Notes: generated by a model from the letters alone, not told the origin. DNA of 64,000 bases from Bacteroidota bacterium (GCA_016721765.1 JADKHO010000004.1:310001-374000); one strand, 5' to 3'; positions 1-8,156 are shown, numbered from the stretch's first letter. A program made the numbers and translations.

Positions 1-69
1 CCAAAACAAGCGCGATGCAGCACTTCATTTCCACAACAAATTTTAACTTTAATATTTCACTCATTTTCT

Positions 70-77
70 TATCTTTG
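70..77 (+). promoter_or_regulatory. -7 promoter box of bamD
   Basis: TATCTTTG matches the Bacteroidota -7 consensus TAnnTTTG and ends four bases before the bamD ATG. With so short a gap transcription would start at or next to the start codon, so the mRNA may be leaderless. No clear TTTG -33 element is visible upstream. Confidence 0.6.
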
Positions 78-81
78 CACG

Positions 82-903
82 ATGTTTAAAAAAGTAGCTC
101 TACTTTTCTTTTCAATTGCCCTAATCACTTTAGCTTCGTGTAACAAATACAATCGCTTGCTGAAGAGTTCTGACTTTGAGTTAAAATACACCAAAGCAGT
201 GGAGTATTATGGCAAAAAAAATTACGTGAAAGCGCTTCCTTTATTTGAAGAGTTGATGACTGTGTATCGCGGTACTGCAAAGGCTGAACAAGTGAGCTAT
301 TACTACGCGTATTGCAATTTTGGATTGGAAGATTATTTATTGGCCAGTTACCACTTGAAGAATTTTGTAAAAACATTTCCCAACAGTGAGTATGCCGAAG
401 AAGCACAATTTACCAGTGCTTATTGCTATTATTTAGATTCACCGGTGTATAGTTTAGATCAAGAAAATACCATAAAAGCAATTAACGAATTTCAGTTGTT
501 TGTGAACATGTATCCCAACAGCGCGCGTATTAAGGATTGCAACGATTATATTGATTTACTGCGTCGCAAATTAGAGCGTAAAGCCTATGAAAATGCGACT
601 TTATATTTTAACATTGAAGATTATAAAGCATCGATGCAAGCATTTCGAAATTTATTAAAAGATTTTCCGGACAACCCTTATCGGGAAGAAGCTAATTTTA
701 TGATATTAAAGTCTAATTATTTATTAGCTAAAAACAGTATCCCCGAAAAGAAACAAGAACGTTATAAATCTACGATTGAAGTTTATTATAAATTCATCGA
801 CAACTACAAAGACAGCAAATACCTGCAAGAAGCAGAAATTATTTTTGAGTCTGCGCAAAAACAATTATCAAAAGAATCAAAAGAAAAACAAGCCAAATCA
901 TAA
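82..903 (+). CDS. bamD: Outer membrane assembly lipoprotein BamD
   Basis: This is the BamD/YfiO lipoprotein of the BAM complex, which inserts beta-barrel proteins into the outer membrane from its periplasmic face. The 273-residue protein starts with a lipoprotein signal whose lipobox LASC puts the acylated cysteine at residue 20. The rest is helical and TPR-like, with repeated motifs such as YVKALPLFEEL, FPNSEYAEEA and FPDNPYREEA, as expected for the five-TPR BamD fold. The length is normal. The ATG at 82 is fixed by the -7 box just before it. It is first in a same-strand block with rpoZ and coaBC, a common order in Bacteroidota. The call is firm. Confidence 0.9.
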   Translation: MFKKVALLFFSIALITLASCNKYNRLLKSSDFELKYTKAVEYYGKKNYVKALPLFEELMTVYRGTAKAEQVSYYYAYCNFGLEDYLLASYHLKNFVKTFPNSEYAEEAQFTSAYCYYLDSPVYSLDQENTIKAINEFQLFVNMYPNSARIKDCNDYIDLLRRKLERKAYENATLYFNIEDYKASMQAFRNLLKDFPDNPYREEANFMILKSNYLLAKNSIPEKKQERYKSTIEVYYKFIDNYKDSKYLQEAEIIFESAQKQLSKESKEKQAKS

Positions 904-920
904 ATTAACAAATCCATACA

Positions 921-1250
921 ATGAGTTACAAAAAAACAGCAGCCGAATCGTCAACTATCACGCGTGATTTAAGAGACCTGGATCAAAAAACCGGCAACAT
1001 TTATGAAACGTTAGCTATCATCGCTAAGCGTGCCAACCAAATCAGCACCGAGATGAAAGAAGAGTTGAACAACAAGTTGAGCGAATTTGCAACCTCCAGT
1101 GATAATTTAGAGGAAGTATTCGAAAACCGTGAACAAATAGAGGTTTCGAAACATTATGAAAAACTTCCTAAACCGGTTTTAATTGCCATTCAGGAATATG
1201 CTGAGGATAAAATTTATTCTCGCAACCCAAGCAAAGAAGTTCAGCAATAA
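921..1250 (+). CDS. rpoZ: DNA-directed RNA polymerase omega subunit (Bacteroidota type)
   Basis: The 109-residue protein matches the Rpb6/omega family in its Bacteroidota form. The core runs from about residue 23, with TGNIYETLAIIAKRANQIS corresponding to the helical segment that wraps the C-terminal tail of beta-prime in other omegas. A longer acidic C-terminal half than in E. coli omega is typical of this phylum. Its role is to assist assembly and stability of RNA polymerase. It lies 17 bases after bamD and upstream of coaBC, parallel to the usual omega-coaBC link in many bacteria. Recognition rests on the motif and on synteny. Confidence 0.85.
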   Translation: MSYKKTAAESSTITRDLRDLDQKTGNIYETLAIIAKRANQISTEMKEELNNKLSEFATSSDNLEEVFENREQIEVSKHYEKLPKPVLIAIQEYAEDKIYSRNPSKEVQQ

Positions 1251-1270
1251 TTTTTGCTTTCATTCCATAC

Positions 1271-1312
1271 TCCGGCTGTTATCTTCCTTTGTATAGGCTG
1301 ATGGCAGCCGGA
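1271..1312 (+). terminator. Stable hairpin between rpoZ and coaBC
   Basis: Bases 1271-1283 and 1300-1312 form a 13-bp RNA stem (11 Watson-Crick pairs and two G-U pairs) closed by a 16-base loop; the outer eight pairs are TCCGGCTG/CAGCCGGA. It is followed by TTGTTTTC, a weak U-rich tail. The stem is much more GC-rich than its surroundings. It could be a leaky terminator or attenuator that lowers coaBC expression relative to rpoZ, or an RNA-processing site. The structure is seen; the role is inferred. Confidence 0.5.
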
Positions 1313-1336
1313 TTGTTTTCATAACTGCTTGAAACG

Positions 1337-2539
1337 ATGCTTCGAAATAAAAAGATAGTATTACTCGTTACTGCCAGCATAGCTGCTTATAAAGCTGCTG
1401 TTTTAGTGCGACTATTAATAAAAGAAGGAGCGCAAGTAAAAGTGATTTTAACACCCCAAGCAAAAGACTTTATCACACCGCTTACTCTATCTACATTATC
1501 CAAAAACCCTGTTTTATCAGAATTTACCAGGGGAAATTCCGGTGAATGGAACAACCACGTAGAACTTGGCTTATGGGCTGATGTGATGTTGGTTGCACCT
1601 GCGTCGGCGAATACAATTGCAAAAATGGCTTATGGCTTGTGCGACAATTTAGCACTTGCGGTTTACTTATCGGCCAAATGCCCCGTTATTATTGCTCCTG
1701 CGATGGATTTAGATATGTATCGACATCCTGCCACGCTAGCCAATTTAAGTACTTTGAAAAAGTATGGAAATCAAATCATTGCAAGCAATTACGGTGAATT
1801 AGCAAGTGGTTTGGTAGGTGAAGGACGCATGGCAGAGCCCGAAGAAATTCGCGATTTTGTAAGCACTTATTTTTCGAAAAACCTTCCGCTTGCCGGAAAA
1901 ACTGCCTTGGTAACCGCCGGACCAACGTATGAAGCCATTGACGCCGTGCGCTTTTTAGGAAATAACAGCAGTGGTAAAATGGGCATTGCCATAGCCGAAG
2001 CTTTAGCCAATCAAGGTGCTCAGGTGCATTTAGTAATTGGACCATCTGCTTTAAAAACAGAAAACCCTTCCATTAAAAGAACAGATGTAGTTTCGGCGGA
2101 AGACATGTGGAAAGCAAGTGAATCACTTTTTAAACAGGCTGATATTGCAGTGCTATCGGCCGCGGTGGCTGATTTTAAACCTAAATCTGTTCAAACCAAA
2201 AAAATAAAAAAAGCAAGTGGATTTAATTCCATTGAACTGGTTGAAACCGTTGATATTTTGGCTTCATTAGGTAAACTCAAAAAGAAACATCAAATTTTAG
2301 TTGGCTTTGCTTTGGAGACTGACAATGAAATTGAAAATGCTAAACTAAAAATTAAGAAAAAGAACCTCGATTTTATTGTGCTAAACTCCTTGAATGATAA
2401 GGGTGCCGGCTTTAAACACGATACCAATAAAATTACAATAATTGATGCTCAAAATAAAATTCAGAAATTTGAGTTAAAATCGAAGCAGGAAGTTGCCCAA
2501 GATATTGTGACAAAAATTAAAGCCTATTTTAAAAAATAA
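1337..2539 (+). CDS. coaBC: Bifunctional phosphopantothenoylcysteine decarboxylase / phosphopantothenate-cysteine ligase
   Basis: CoaBC carries out two consecutive steps of coenzyme A synthesis: ligation of cysteine to 4'-phosphopantothenate (CTP-dependent in most bacteria) and FMN-dependent decarboxylation to 4'-phosphopantetheine. The N-terminal CoaC half (about 1-185) has the histidine segment NHVELGLWAD, PASANT and the substrate-clamp motif APAMDLDMYRH. The C-terminal CoaB half (about 187-400) starts at LVTAGPTYEAIDAVRFLGN and contains SSGKMG and AAVADFKP. The 400-residue length is normal. Where E. coli Dfp has its ACGD clamp cysteine the sequence reads ASGL, so the cysteine is replaced by serine; I cannot tell whether this is usual in the phylum. 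It sits six bases before the DUF4835 gene. Confidence 0.93.
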   Translation: MLRNKKIVLLVTASIAAYKAAVLVRLLIKEGAQVKVILTPQAKDFITPLTLSTLSKNPVLSEFTRGNSGEWNNHVELGLWADVMLVAPASANTIAKMAYGLCDNLALAVYLSAKCPVIIAPAMDLDMYRHPATLANLSTLKKYGNQIIASNYGELASGLVGEGRMAEPEEIRDFVSTYFSKNLPLAGKTALVTAGPTYEAIDAVRFLGNNSSGKMGIAIAEALANQGAQVHLVIGPSALKTENPSIKRTDVVSAEDMWKASESLFKQADIAVLSAAVADFKPKSVQTKKIKKASGFNSIELVETVDILASLGKLKKKHQILVGFALETDNEIENAKLKIKKKNLDFIVLNSLNDKGAGFKHDTNKITIIDAQNKIQKFELKSKQEVAQDIVTKIKAYFKK

Positions 2540-2545
2540 AAACGC

Positions 2546-3460
2546 ATGAAAATCAAGTTGAATAAAATTTCCCTTGTTGTAATTGCCCTTCTACTTTGCT
2601 CCATCACCTCTACTTTTGCCCAAGAATTAAACTGCTCCATAACCGTAAACTCAAGTCAAATTTCGGGGACAGATAAAAAGATTTATGCTACCATGCAAAA
2701 ATCGTTTTTTGAATTCATGAACGGAACAAAATGGACCAATGATATTTTTAAAACGGAAGAACGGATTGAATGCAGTATGTTGATTAACATTACCGAACGC
2801 CCGAGTGTAGATGAGTTTAAAGCAACCATGCAATTGCAAATTCGACGTCCCATTTATAAAACTTCTTATAGCAGTAACTTGCTTAATTACATGGACAATG
2901 AATTCACTTTTAAATATGTAGAATTTCAACCTATCGAATTTAATGAGAGCACGTATAGCAGTAATTTAAGTTCTATGTTGGCATTTTATGCTTATATGAT
3001 TTTGGGTATTGATTACGATAGTTTTTCGCTATCGGGCGGGCAACCCTATTTTGTGAAAGCTCAAGCAATTACTAATAATGCTCAATCCTCGAGCGACAAA
3101 GGTTGGAAATCGTTTGAAGACAATAAAAACCGCTATTGGTTTATAGAGAACATGATGAATTCGAATTTTAAGCTTATTCGTCACGCAATGTATAAATATC
3201 ACCGCACCGGTTTGGATTTGATGAGTTCGAATTTAGAAGATGGGCGCACCAACATTTTAAATTGTATTGAAGATTTAAAAACAACTTATAGTGTGAGCCC
3301 TAACTCCTATTTGATGCAGGTATTTTTTAATGCTAAAGCAGATGAGTTGGTAAATATTTTCACCCCCGCTTTTCCCGATCAAAAGGGAAAAATTGTAACC
3401 ACCCTTAATTTAATTGACCCCGGAAACTCGAGTAAATACGGGAAAATTATGGGAAATTGA
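2546..3460 (+). CDS. DUF4835 family secreted protein (PorD-like)
   Basis: A 304-residue exported protein with a signal peptide (about residues 1-25, cleavage near FAQ/E). It belongs to the DUF4835 family, which sits between coaBC and recN in very many Bacteroidota genomes; some annotations call the family PorD and link it to type IX secretion, but I treat that as tentative. The mature part is rich in aromatic residues and has conserved-looking stretches such as LAFYAYMILGIDYDSFSLSGG and a C-terminal FTPAFPDQKGKIVTTLNLIDP. No catalytic motif is visible. The six-base gap to coaBC suggests co-transcription. Family assignment is good; function is open. Confidence 0.8.
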   Translation: MKIKLNKISLVVIALLLCSITSTFAQELNCSITVNSSQISGTDKKIYATMQKSFFEFMNGTKWTNDIFKTEERIECSMLINITERPSVDEFKATMQLQIRRPIYKTSYSSNLLNYMDNEFTFKYVEFQPIEFNESTYSSNLSSMLAFYAYMILGIDYDSFSLSGGQPYFVKAQAITNNAQSSSDKGWKSFEDNKNRYWFIENMMNSNFKLIRHAMYKYHRTGLDLMSSNLEDGRTNILNCIEDLKTTYSVSPNSYLMQVFFNAKADELVNIFTPAFPDQKGKIVTTLNLIDPGNSSKYGKIMGN

Positions 3461-3508
3461 GAAAAGAGTTAATTTTGGTTTCCCAGTTTCAAGCTACTTA
3501 AAATAGAA

Positions 3509-3543
3509 CGCGGATGGCGCGGATTAAAGGATTTACGCGGATT
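3509..3543. repeat. Three short CGCGGAT repeats
   Basis: The intergenic space between DUF4835 and recN holds three copies of CGCGGAT(T) at 3509-3515, 3518-3524 and 3536-3542, ending in a T run. They are GC-rich against an AT-rich background. They look like the remnant of a dispersed intergenic repeat; no second copy of this type occurs elsewhere in the window. Confidence 0.45.
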
Positions 3544-3683
3544 TTTTTAAGCGCTATTAACCCAAACCATTTATTAAAAAAATTCGGCATGCGTCGGGTT
3601 TAAGCCAAAACCTTACTTTACTTTTTTATCATCCAAAAATAATCCACCAGCCTCCAATAATATTTTTGATATTTGAGGGGAAA

Positions 3684-3691
3684 TAAATTTG
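3684..3691 (+). promoter_or_regulatory. -7 promoter box of recN
   Basis: TAAATTTG fits TAnnTTTG and lies four bases before the recN ATG; a TTTG at 3665-3668 could serve as the -33 element with a 15-base spacer. The geometry again suggests a leaderless transcript. Confidence 0.55.
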
Positions 3692-3695
3692 CCTT

Positions 3696-5351
3696 ATGCT
3701 TCAGCATTTATCCATTCGCAATTACGCTTTAATTGAAAGCCTTGACATTGATTTGAGTGACGGCTTAACCATTATTACTGGAGAAACGGGTGCCGGAAAA
3801 TCAATTTTATTGGGAGCGCTATCTTTACTTATTGGCAACAGAGCCGATACCGGAACCTTGCGCGATAAAACCAAAAAGTGCATTGTAGAAGCACAATTTG
3901 CGATTGAAAAATATGCCCTTCTCCCCTTCTTCGAAAAATATGAATTGGATTATAATAAGCTAAGTACTATTCGTCGTGAGATAAATCCTGCAGGCGTTTC
4001 CAGAGCTTTTATTAACGATACACCTGTAAATTTAGCGCAATTAAAAGAAATTGGTTTGGCATTGGTAGATGTACATTCTCAGCACCAAAGCATTGCCTTG
4101 AATGAAGCGGAACTTCAAATTTCTTTGGTAGATGTATTTGCACAACACAAAGCTAAATTAAGCAGCTATCAGAGTGATTTCACTGCCTATAAAAAGTTAA
4201 AGCAAAACTTGGCCTTGATGGAAGAACAAGATGCACAAGCTAAGAAAGATTTGGATTATTATCAATTTCAGTTTAACGAATTGGAAGATGCGCAGCTTAA
4301 AAGTGATGAGCTCAGCAACATGGAGCAAGAATCTGAAACTTTGACCCATGCCGAATCCATAAAAAAAGCACTAAACTCATCGGCATACTTGCTTAATCAA
4401 AGCGACAGCAATGCCTTGAATGCATTGGCAGAAATAAAAAATTTATTAGCCGGAATCTCAAAATACAATGCCAGTGTTTCAGAAATCGCTGCACGCATCA
4501 ATAGTGCTTACATTGAGCTAAAAGATATTTTAAGTGAATTAGAAAGCTTAGAACAAGACATTGTATTTAATCCCGCAAGGCTCGAAGAAATTGAAAACCG
4601 ACTGAATTTAATTTATCGCTTACAACAAAAACACCGCGTAAAAAGCATTGCAGAATTAACGCAAATTCAGGATGAATTGTCGGAAAAGATTTTAGCCATT
4701 AATAATCTGGATGAGCTCATTCACAAAGCAAAATTGGAAATTGAAAGATTAGAAAAACAACTTACAAGCAAGGCCGAGGAACTTTCGAAAAAACGCAAGG
4801 CTTCTTCAGCACAAATGGAGAAACAAATTCGCTCGCTATTAAGTGATTTGGGAATGCCCAATGCCAATTTAGCTATACAAATTAATGCGGCTGCAGAGTT
4901 TAACACTTATGGGAAAGATAAAATTCAATTTCTATTCTCGGCCAATAAAGGCAGCGAAATGAAAGAGTTGAGTAAGGTTGCCTCCGGAGGTGAATTATCG
5001 CGCTTGCTGCTCAGTTTAAAATCCTTATTGGCCCAATCGGCAGCTTTGCCCACCATTATTTTTGATGAAATTGATACAGGTGTATCGGGTGAAGTAGCCA
5101 ACAAAGTCGGAAACATTCTTGAAAAAATGGCCAATGAAATGCAAGTGATTAGCATCACCCATCTTCCGCAAATCGCCAGTAAAGGCAAGGAGCATTTGTA
5201 TGTTTATAAAGACGAGCAGAAGGATAAAACGGTTACTCACATTAAAAAATTAACTAAGCAAGAGCGTGTTCATGAAATTGCGCAAATGCTTAGCAGTAGC
5301 TCCCCTACTGTTGCTGCAATTAATAATGCTAAGGAGTTGTTGAAGCATTAG
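3696..5351 (+). CDS. recN: DNA repair protein RecN
   Basis: RecN is an SMC-like ATPase that acts early in recombinational repair of double-strand breaks. The 551-residue protein has the whole architecture: Walker A GETGAGKS at residues 29-36, a central coiled-coil of Lys/Glu/Gln-rich sequence (about 160-370), the ABC signature SGGELSRLL near 430 and Walker B TIIFDEIDTGVSG near 453, followed by ITHLPQIAS. The length is normal. Its promoter box lies just before the ATG, so it has its own start of transcription although it follows coaBC and DUF4835 in the usual Bacteroidota order. Confidence 0.95.
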   Translation: MLQHLSIRNYALIESLDIDLSDGLTIITGETGAGKSILLGALSLLIGNRADTGTLRDKTKKCIVEAQFAIEKYALLPFFEKYELDYNKLSTIRREINPAGVSRAFINDTPVNLAQLKEIGLALVDVHSQHQSIALNEAELQISLVDVFAQHKAKLSSYQSDFTAYKKLKQNLALMEEQDAQAKKDLDYYQFQFNELEDAQLKSDELSNMEQESETLTHAESIKKALNSSAYLLNQSDSNALNALAEIKNLLAGISKYNASVSEIAARINSAYIELKDILSELESLEQDIVFNPARLEEIENRLNLIYRLQQKHRVKSIAELTQIQDELSEKILAINNLDELIHKAKLEIERLEKQLTSKAEELSKKRKASSAQMEKQIRSLLSDLGMPNANLAIQINAAAEFNTYGKDKIQFLFSANKGSEMKELSKVASGGELSRLLLSLKSLLAQSAALPTIIFDEIDTGVSGEVANKVGNILEKMANEMQVISITHLPQIASKGKEHLYVYKDEQKDKTVTHIKKLTKQERVHEIAQMLSSSSPTVAAINNAKELLKH

Positions 5352-5496
5352 ATAGAAGCAAAACAATTGCCCTTGCCATGTTTTGAGTTTTTAAAAGATT
5401 ATATTAATAACTATTAAAATGATTAGCCTTAAAATGATTCGAGGTAAGCACCCAACATTTATTAAAGCATTTCAAGTTTCTTTCCCCTAAAAAAAA

Positions 5497-5504
5497 TATA
5501 TTTG
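5497..5504 (+). promoter_or_regulatory. -7 promoter box of fabI
   Basis: TATATTTG, an exact match to TAnnTTTG, ends 23 bases before the fabI ATG. The distance leaves a short normal leader. Confidence 0.6.
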
Positions 5505-5527
5505 TACCTGAACTCAAAACAAGATTT

Positions 5528-6343
5528 ATGAACTACAATTTGCTAAAAGGAAAAAGAGGAATTATTTCAGGAGCCTTGGATAGTAATTCCATTGCTTGGA
5601 AAGTAGCTGAACGTGCGCATGCCGAAGGTGCTATTTTTACGCTTACCAATGCTCCGGTGGCGATGCGAATGGGTGAAATAAAAAAGTTGGCGGAAGATTG
5701 CAAGGCCGAAGTTATAGGAGCAGATGCTACCTCCATCCCCGATTTAGAAAATCTATTTAGTAAATCGCAAGAAGTATTGGGTGGTAAAATTGATTTTGTT
5801 TTACACTCAATCGGCATGAGCCCCAACTTGCGTAAAAGCTTGCCTTATACCGATTTGAATTACGATTTTTATGCAAAGAGCTTGGATGTTTCAGCCATGA
5901 GTTTGCATAAAATGATGACTGTTGCTAAAAAACAAGATGCCTTAAACGAATGGGCTTCTGTGGTGGCATTAAGCTATATCGCAGCACAGCGCACTTATTC
6001 TTTCTATGGTGATATGGCGGATGCAAAAGCGATGCTGGAATCGGTTGCCCGCAGCTTTGGGTATCATTATGGAAAAGCAAAAAAAGTTCGCATCAATACT
6101 GTTTCTCAATCCCCGACTAAAACTACGGCTGGTGGCGGTATTAAAGGCTTTGATAATTTTTATCAGTTTGCCGATAAACTTTCACCTTTAGGAAATGCAA
6201 GCGCTGAAGCTTGCGCAGATTATTGCATTACCTTGTTTTCGGATTTAACACGAATGGTAACCATGCAAAATTTGTTTCACGATGGCGGGTATTCTACTAC
6301 AGGAATCAGTGAGGAGTTGATGGCAATGTTTGAAAAAGAGTAA
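5528..6343 (+). CDS. fabI: Enoyl-[acyl-carrier-protein] reductase FabI
   Basis: FabI performs the last, NADH-dependent reduction in each round of type II fatty-acid elongation. The 271-residue SDR protein has the divergent nucleotide-binding start GKRGIISGALDSNSIAWKVA, the LHSIGMSP strand, and the FabI active site with the first tyrosine in LSYIAAQR and the catalytic Tyr-x6-Lys unit YGDMADAK at about 159-166. It ends with FHDGGYSTTGIS. Length and motifs are typical. Its own promoter lies upstream, and the next gene starts nine bases after its stop. Confidence 0.94.
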   Translation: MNYNLLKGKRGIISGALDSNSIAWKVAERAHAEGAIFTLTNAPVAMRMGEIKKLAEDCKAEVIGADATSIPDLENLFSKSQEVLGGKIDFVLHSIGMSPNLRKSLPYTDLNYDFYAKSLDVSAMSLHKMMTVAKKQDALNEWASVVALSYIAAQRTYSFYGDMADAKAMLESVARSFGYHYGKAKKVRINTVSQSPTKTTAGGGIKGFDNFYQFADKLSPLGNASAEACADYCITLFSDLTRMVTMQNLFHDGGYSTTGISEELMAMFEKE

Positions 6344-6352
6344 TTCGAAATC

Positions 6353-7066
6353 TTGCTTCCCTTAAAAAAAATAGTTTGTTTTTTCTTTGTTCACGCGCTT
6401 GTGTTATCAGCATTTGCGCAAGATGAACAAGAGATGAAACCAATTGTGCCATCCCGTTTTCAGTTTAAAGCCAATGTGGCTATCCCTAGTTTAGTTGGCA
6501 ACAAAGCTTTACGTGCCAGCTTTAGAGGTGTTTACGAAGGTACCGCTAATTTGCAACTGCGGTTATTTAACGGTGTTTACTTGGGTGCACATGGCTCATA
6601 TACCGGTTTTAAAATATCGCCCGAAAAAATTGCCAATTTAAATTCCGAATGTCGCACCGCGGGAGCCGGACTGAATTTAGGCTACGAAAAATTTAGTATG
6701 CCGCGTGTGATGTGGTATGTAAATTTTGCTTCAGGATACAATTGGATAAATTATTTTAGGGTGCAATGCCCCGATAGTATTGCCCCAGAGCTCCACCATT
6801 TGGCCTGGAGTTACAGACCTAGTGCCGGTTTTTGCTATTATTCCGATGATAATTTCTCACTTGGATTATCGGTTGCCTATACTTTTTTAATGAATGAATT
6901 TGATCCAACAAGCATTTGCTTGGATAAGTTTAAAGCATACAAAAAAGACGATTCAAAAGGATACACGAATTATTTTTCGATTGGAGTAACGCTTAATTTT
7001 AACCTTCGAAAAGATATGTTTAATGGGAATGGAAGCAGTGAGAGTGATGGGGAGGAGGATAATTGA
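6353..7066 (+). CDS. Putative outer membrane beta-barrel protein
   Basis: A 237-residue exported protein of unknown function. The likely start is the TTG at 6353, nine bases after fabI; no ATG gives a complete signal peptide. The signal peptide covers about residues 1-22 and ends in AFAQ. The mature part alternates hydrophobic and polar residues with many Tyr and Gly (GVYLGAHGSYTGFKIS, FSLGLSVAYTFLMNEF, YFSIGVTLNFNLRK), which is the pattern of a small eight- to ten-strand outer-membrane barrel. It is probably co-transcribed with fabI. Its stop codon overlaps the start of a heptanucleotide repeat array. I do not recognise a named family. Confidence 0.6.
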   Translation: MLPLKKIVCFFFVHALVLSAFAQDEQEMKPIVPSRFQFKANVAIPSLVGNKALRASFRGVYEGTANLQLRLFNGVYLGAHGSYTGFKISPEKIANLNSECRTAGAGLNLGYEKFSMPRVMWYVNFASGYNWINYFRVQCPDSIAPELHHLAWSYRPSAGFCYYSDDNFSLGLSVAYTFLMNEFDPTSICLDKFKAYKKDDSKGYTNYFSIGVTLNFNLRKDMFNGNGSSESDGEEDN

Positions 7067-7120
7067 GATTTGAGTATTGAGATTTGAGATTCGGGATTTG
7101 GGATTTAGGAATTGGGATTT
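7065..7120. repeat. Phased heptanucleotide repeat array, 8 units
   Basis: Eight perfectly phased seven-base units (GAGATTT, GAGTATT, GAGATTT, GAGATTC, GGGATTT twice, AGGAATT, GGGATTT) fill the convergent space between two genes. The array starts inside the stop codon region of the upstream gene and ends at the stop codon of the minus-strand gene. A related 14-unit array occurs at 52786-52883. Confidence 0.75.
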
Positions 7121-7491
7121 TACATATTGGAATTTAGTACTGTTGCCAAAATCGCTAGAATTGCCGGTAGTGCTTGAACATAAAAAATTGTTTTTTGCAC
7201 GGTAACTGCACCGTAAATCCCCGCCACGCTTACACATCCTAAGAAAAAATAAGCCACATTTGCTGACCAATACACATCGCTGATACAGAGCGACCAAATT
7301 AATCCTGCTGCTAAAAAACCATTGTATAATCCTTGATTTGCGGCCAAACCTTTAGTGGGTTCGAAGAGATGTGCCGGAAAACTTTTAAATGTTTTTTTTC
7401 CAACGGTAGTCCAGGCAAACATTTCGATATATAAAAAATACAAGTGTTCCAGTGCAACAATTGAAATCAGAATTTTGGAAATCAAGGCCAT
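7120..7491 (-). CDS. DUF1304 family membrane protein
   Basis: A small 123-residue integral membrane protein of the DUF1304 family (function unknown), recognised by the start ISIVALEHLYFLYIEMFAW and the following KGLAANQGLYNGFLAAGL. About four hydrophobic segments are visible, near residues 1-22, 50-70, 74-95 and 100-121. It starts two bases after the stop of the SDR-like gene, so the two are co-transcribed. The length is normal for the family. Confidence 0.8.
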   Translation of the reverse strand: MALISKILISIVALEHLYFLYIEMFAWTTVGKKTFKSFPAHLFEPTKGLAANQGLYNGFLAAGLIWSLCISDVYWSANVAYFFLGCVSVAGIYGAVTVQKTIFYVQALPAILAILATVLNSNM

Positions 7492-7493
7492 TT

Positions 7494-8156
7494 TTATTTT
7501 TTCGCTAAAATTTTAATATCATTTACTTCCAAAATTTGCTTGTCATAACCTTTTGAAGCAGCATGAATCATAGCTAATCCGAGTTCACTCAAGGTGGAAA
7601 CAAAGTTTGGTAAAACTGTTCTAAAAAAAGGATACATCCACGAAATGTATTTGTAATAAGGTAAGGTATTTTTTAATCCTGGTGTAGGATGCATATAACC
7701 TGGACGAAAATTATATGCTTTTTTAAAGGGTAGTTTCATTAAATCATTTTCAGTCTTTCCTTTTACACGCGCCCACATAGAGCGGCCTTTTTCGCTGCTA
7801 TCAGTTGCTGATCCCGAGATGTAACAAAAAACCATTTCAGGATTTAATTTGGATACTGTTTCTGCAACATGCATTGTTAGCGTATAGGTAAGTTTATAAT
7901 ACGCCTCTTCCTTCATCCCCACAGAAGAAACTCCCAAGCAAAAAAAGCAAGCATTGTAGCCAATAAGTTCATTTTTAATAGCTGACATATCGAAGAAATC
8001 GGAATGAATAATTTCTTTCAGTTTGGGATGTACCACTCCACACGCTTTTCGCCCAATTACCAAAACTGCCTCCACCTCACCGTGTTGCAGGCATTCGTGG
8101 AGTACACCCTCTCCCACCATTCCGGTAGCACCGGTAAGAATTGCTCTAATTTTCAT
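7494..8156 (-). CDS. NAD(P)-binding SDR-like epimerase family protein
   Basis: A 220-residue Rossmann-fold protein with the nucleotide-binding motif LTGATGMVGEG at residues 7-17, followed by LVIGRKACG. It resembles the short atypical SDR proteins (NAD-dependent epimerase/dehydratase or NmrA/HTATIP2-like) that are often annotated only by fold. A serine in YISGSATDSS and a lysine in VKGKTENDL sit where an SDR active site would be, but the typical YxxxK is not clear. The substrate is unknown. It is the first gene of a pair with DUF1304 and is divergent from the CotH gene. Confidence 0.75.
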   Translation of the reverse strand: MKIRAILTGATGMVGEGVLHECLQHGEVEAVLVIGRKACGVVHPKLKEIIHSDFFDMSAIKNELIGYNACFFCLGVSSVGMKEEAYYKLTYTLTMHVAETVSKLNPEMVFCYISGSATDSSEKGRSMWARVKGKTENDLMKLPFKKAYNFRPGYMHPTPGLKNTLPYYKYISWMYPFFRTVLPNFVSTLSELGLAMIHAASKGYDKQILEVNDIKILAKK

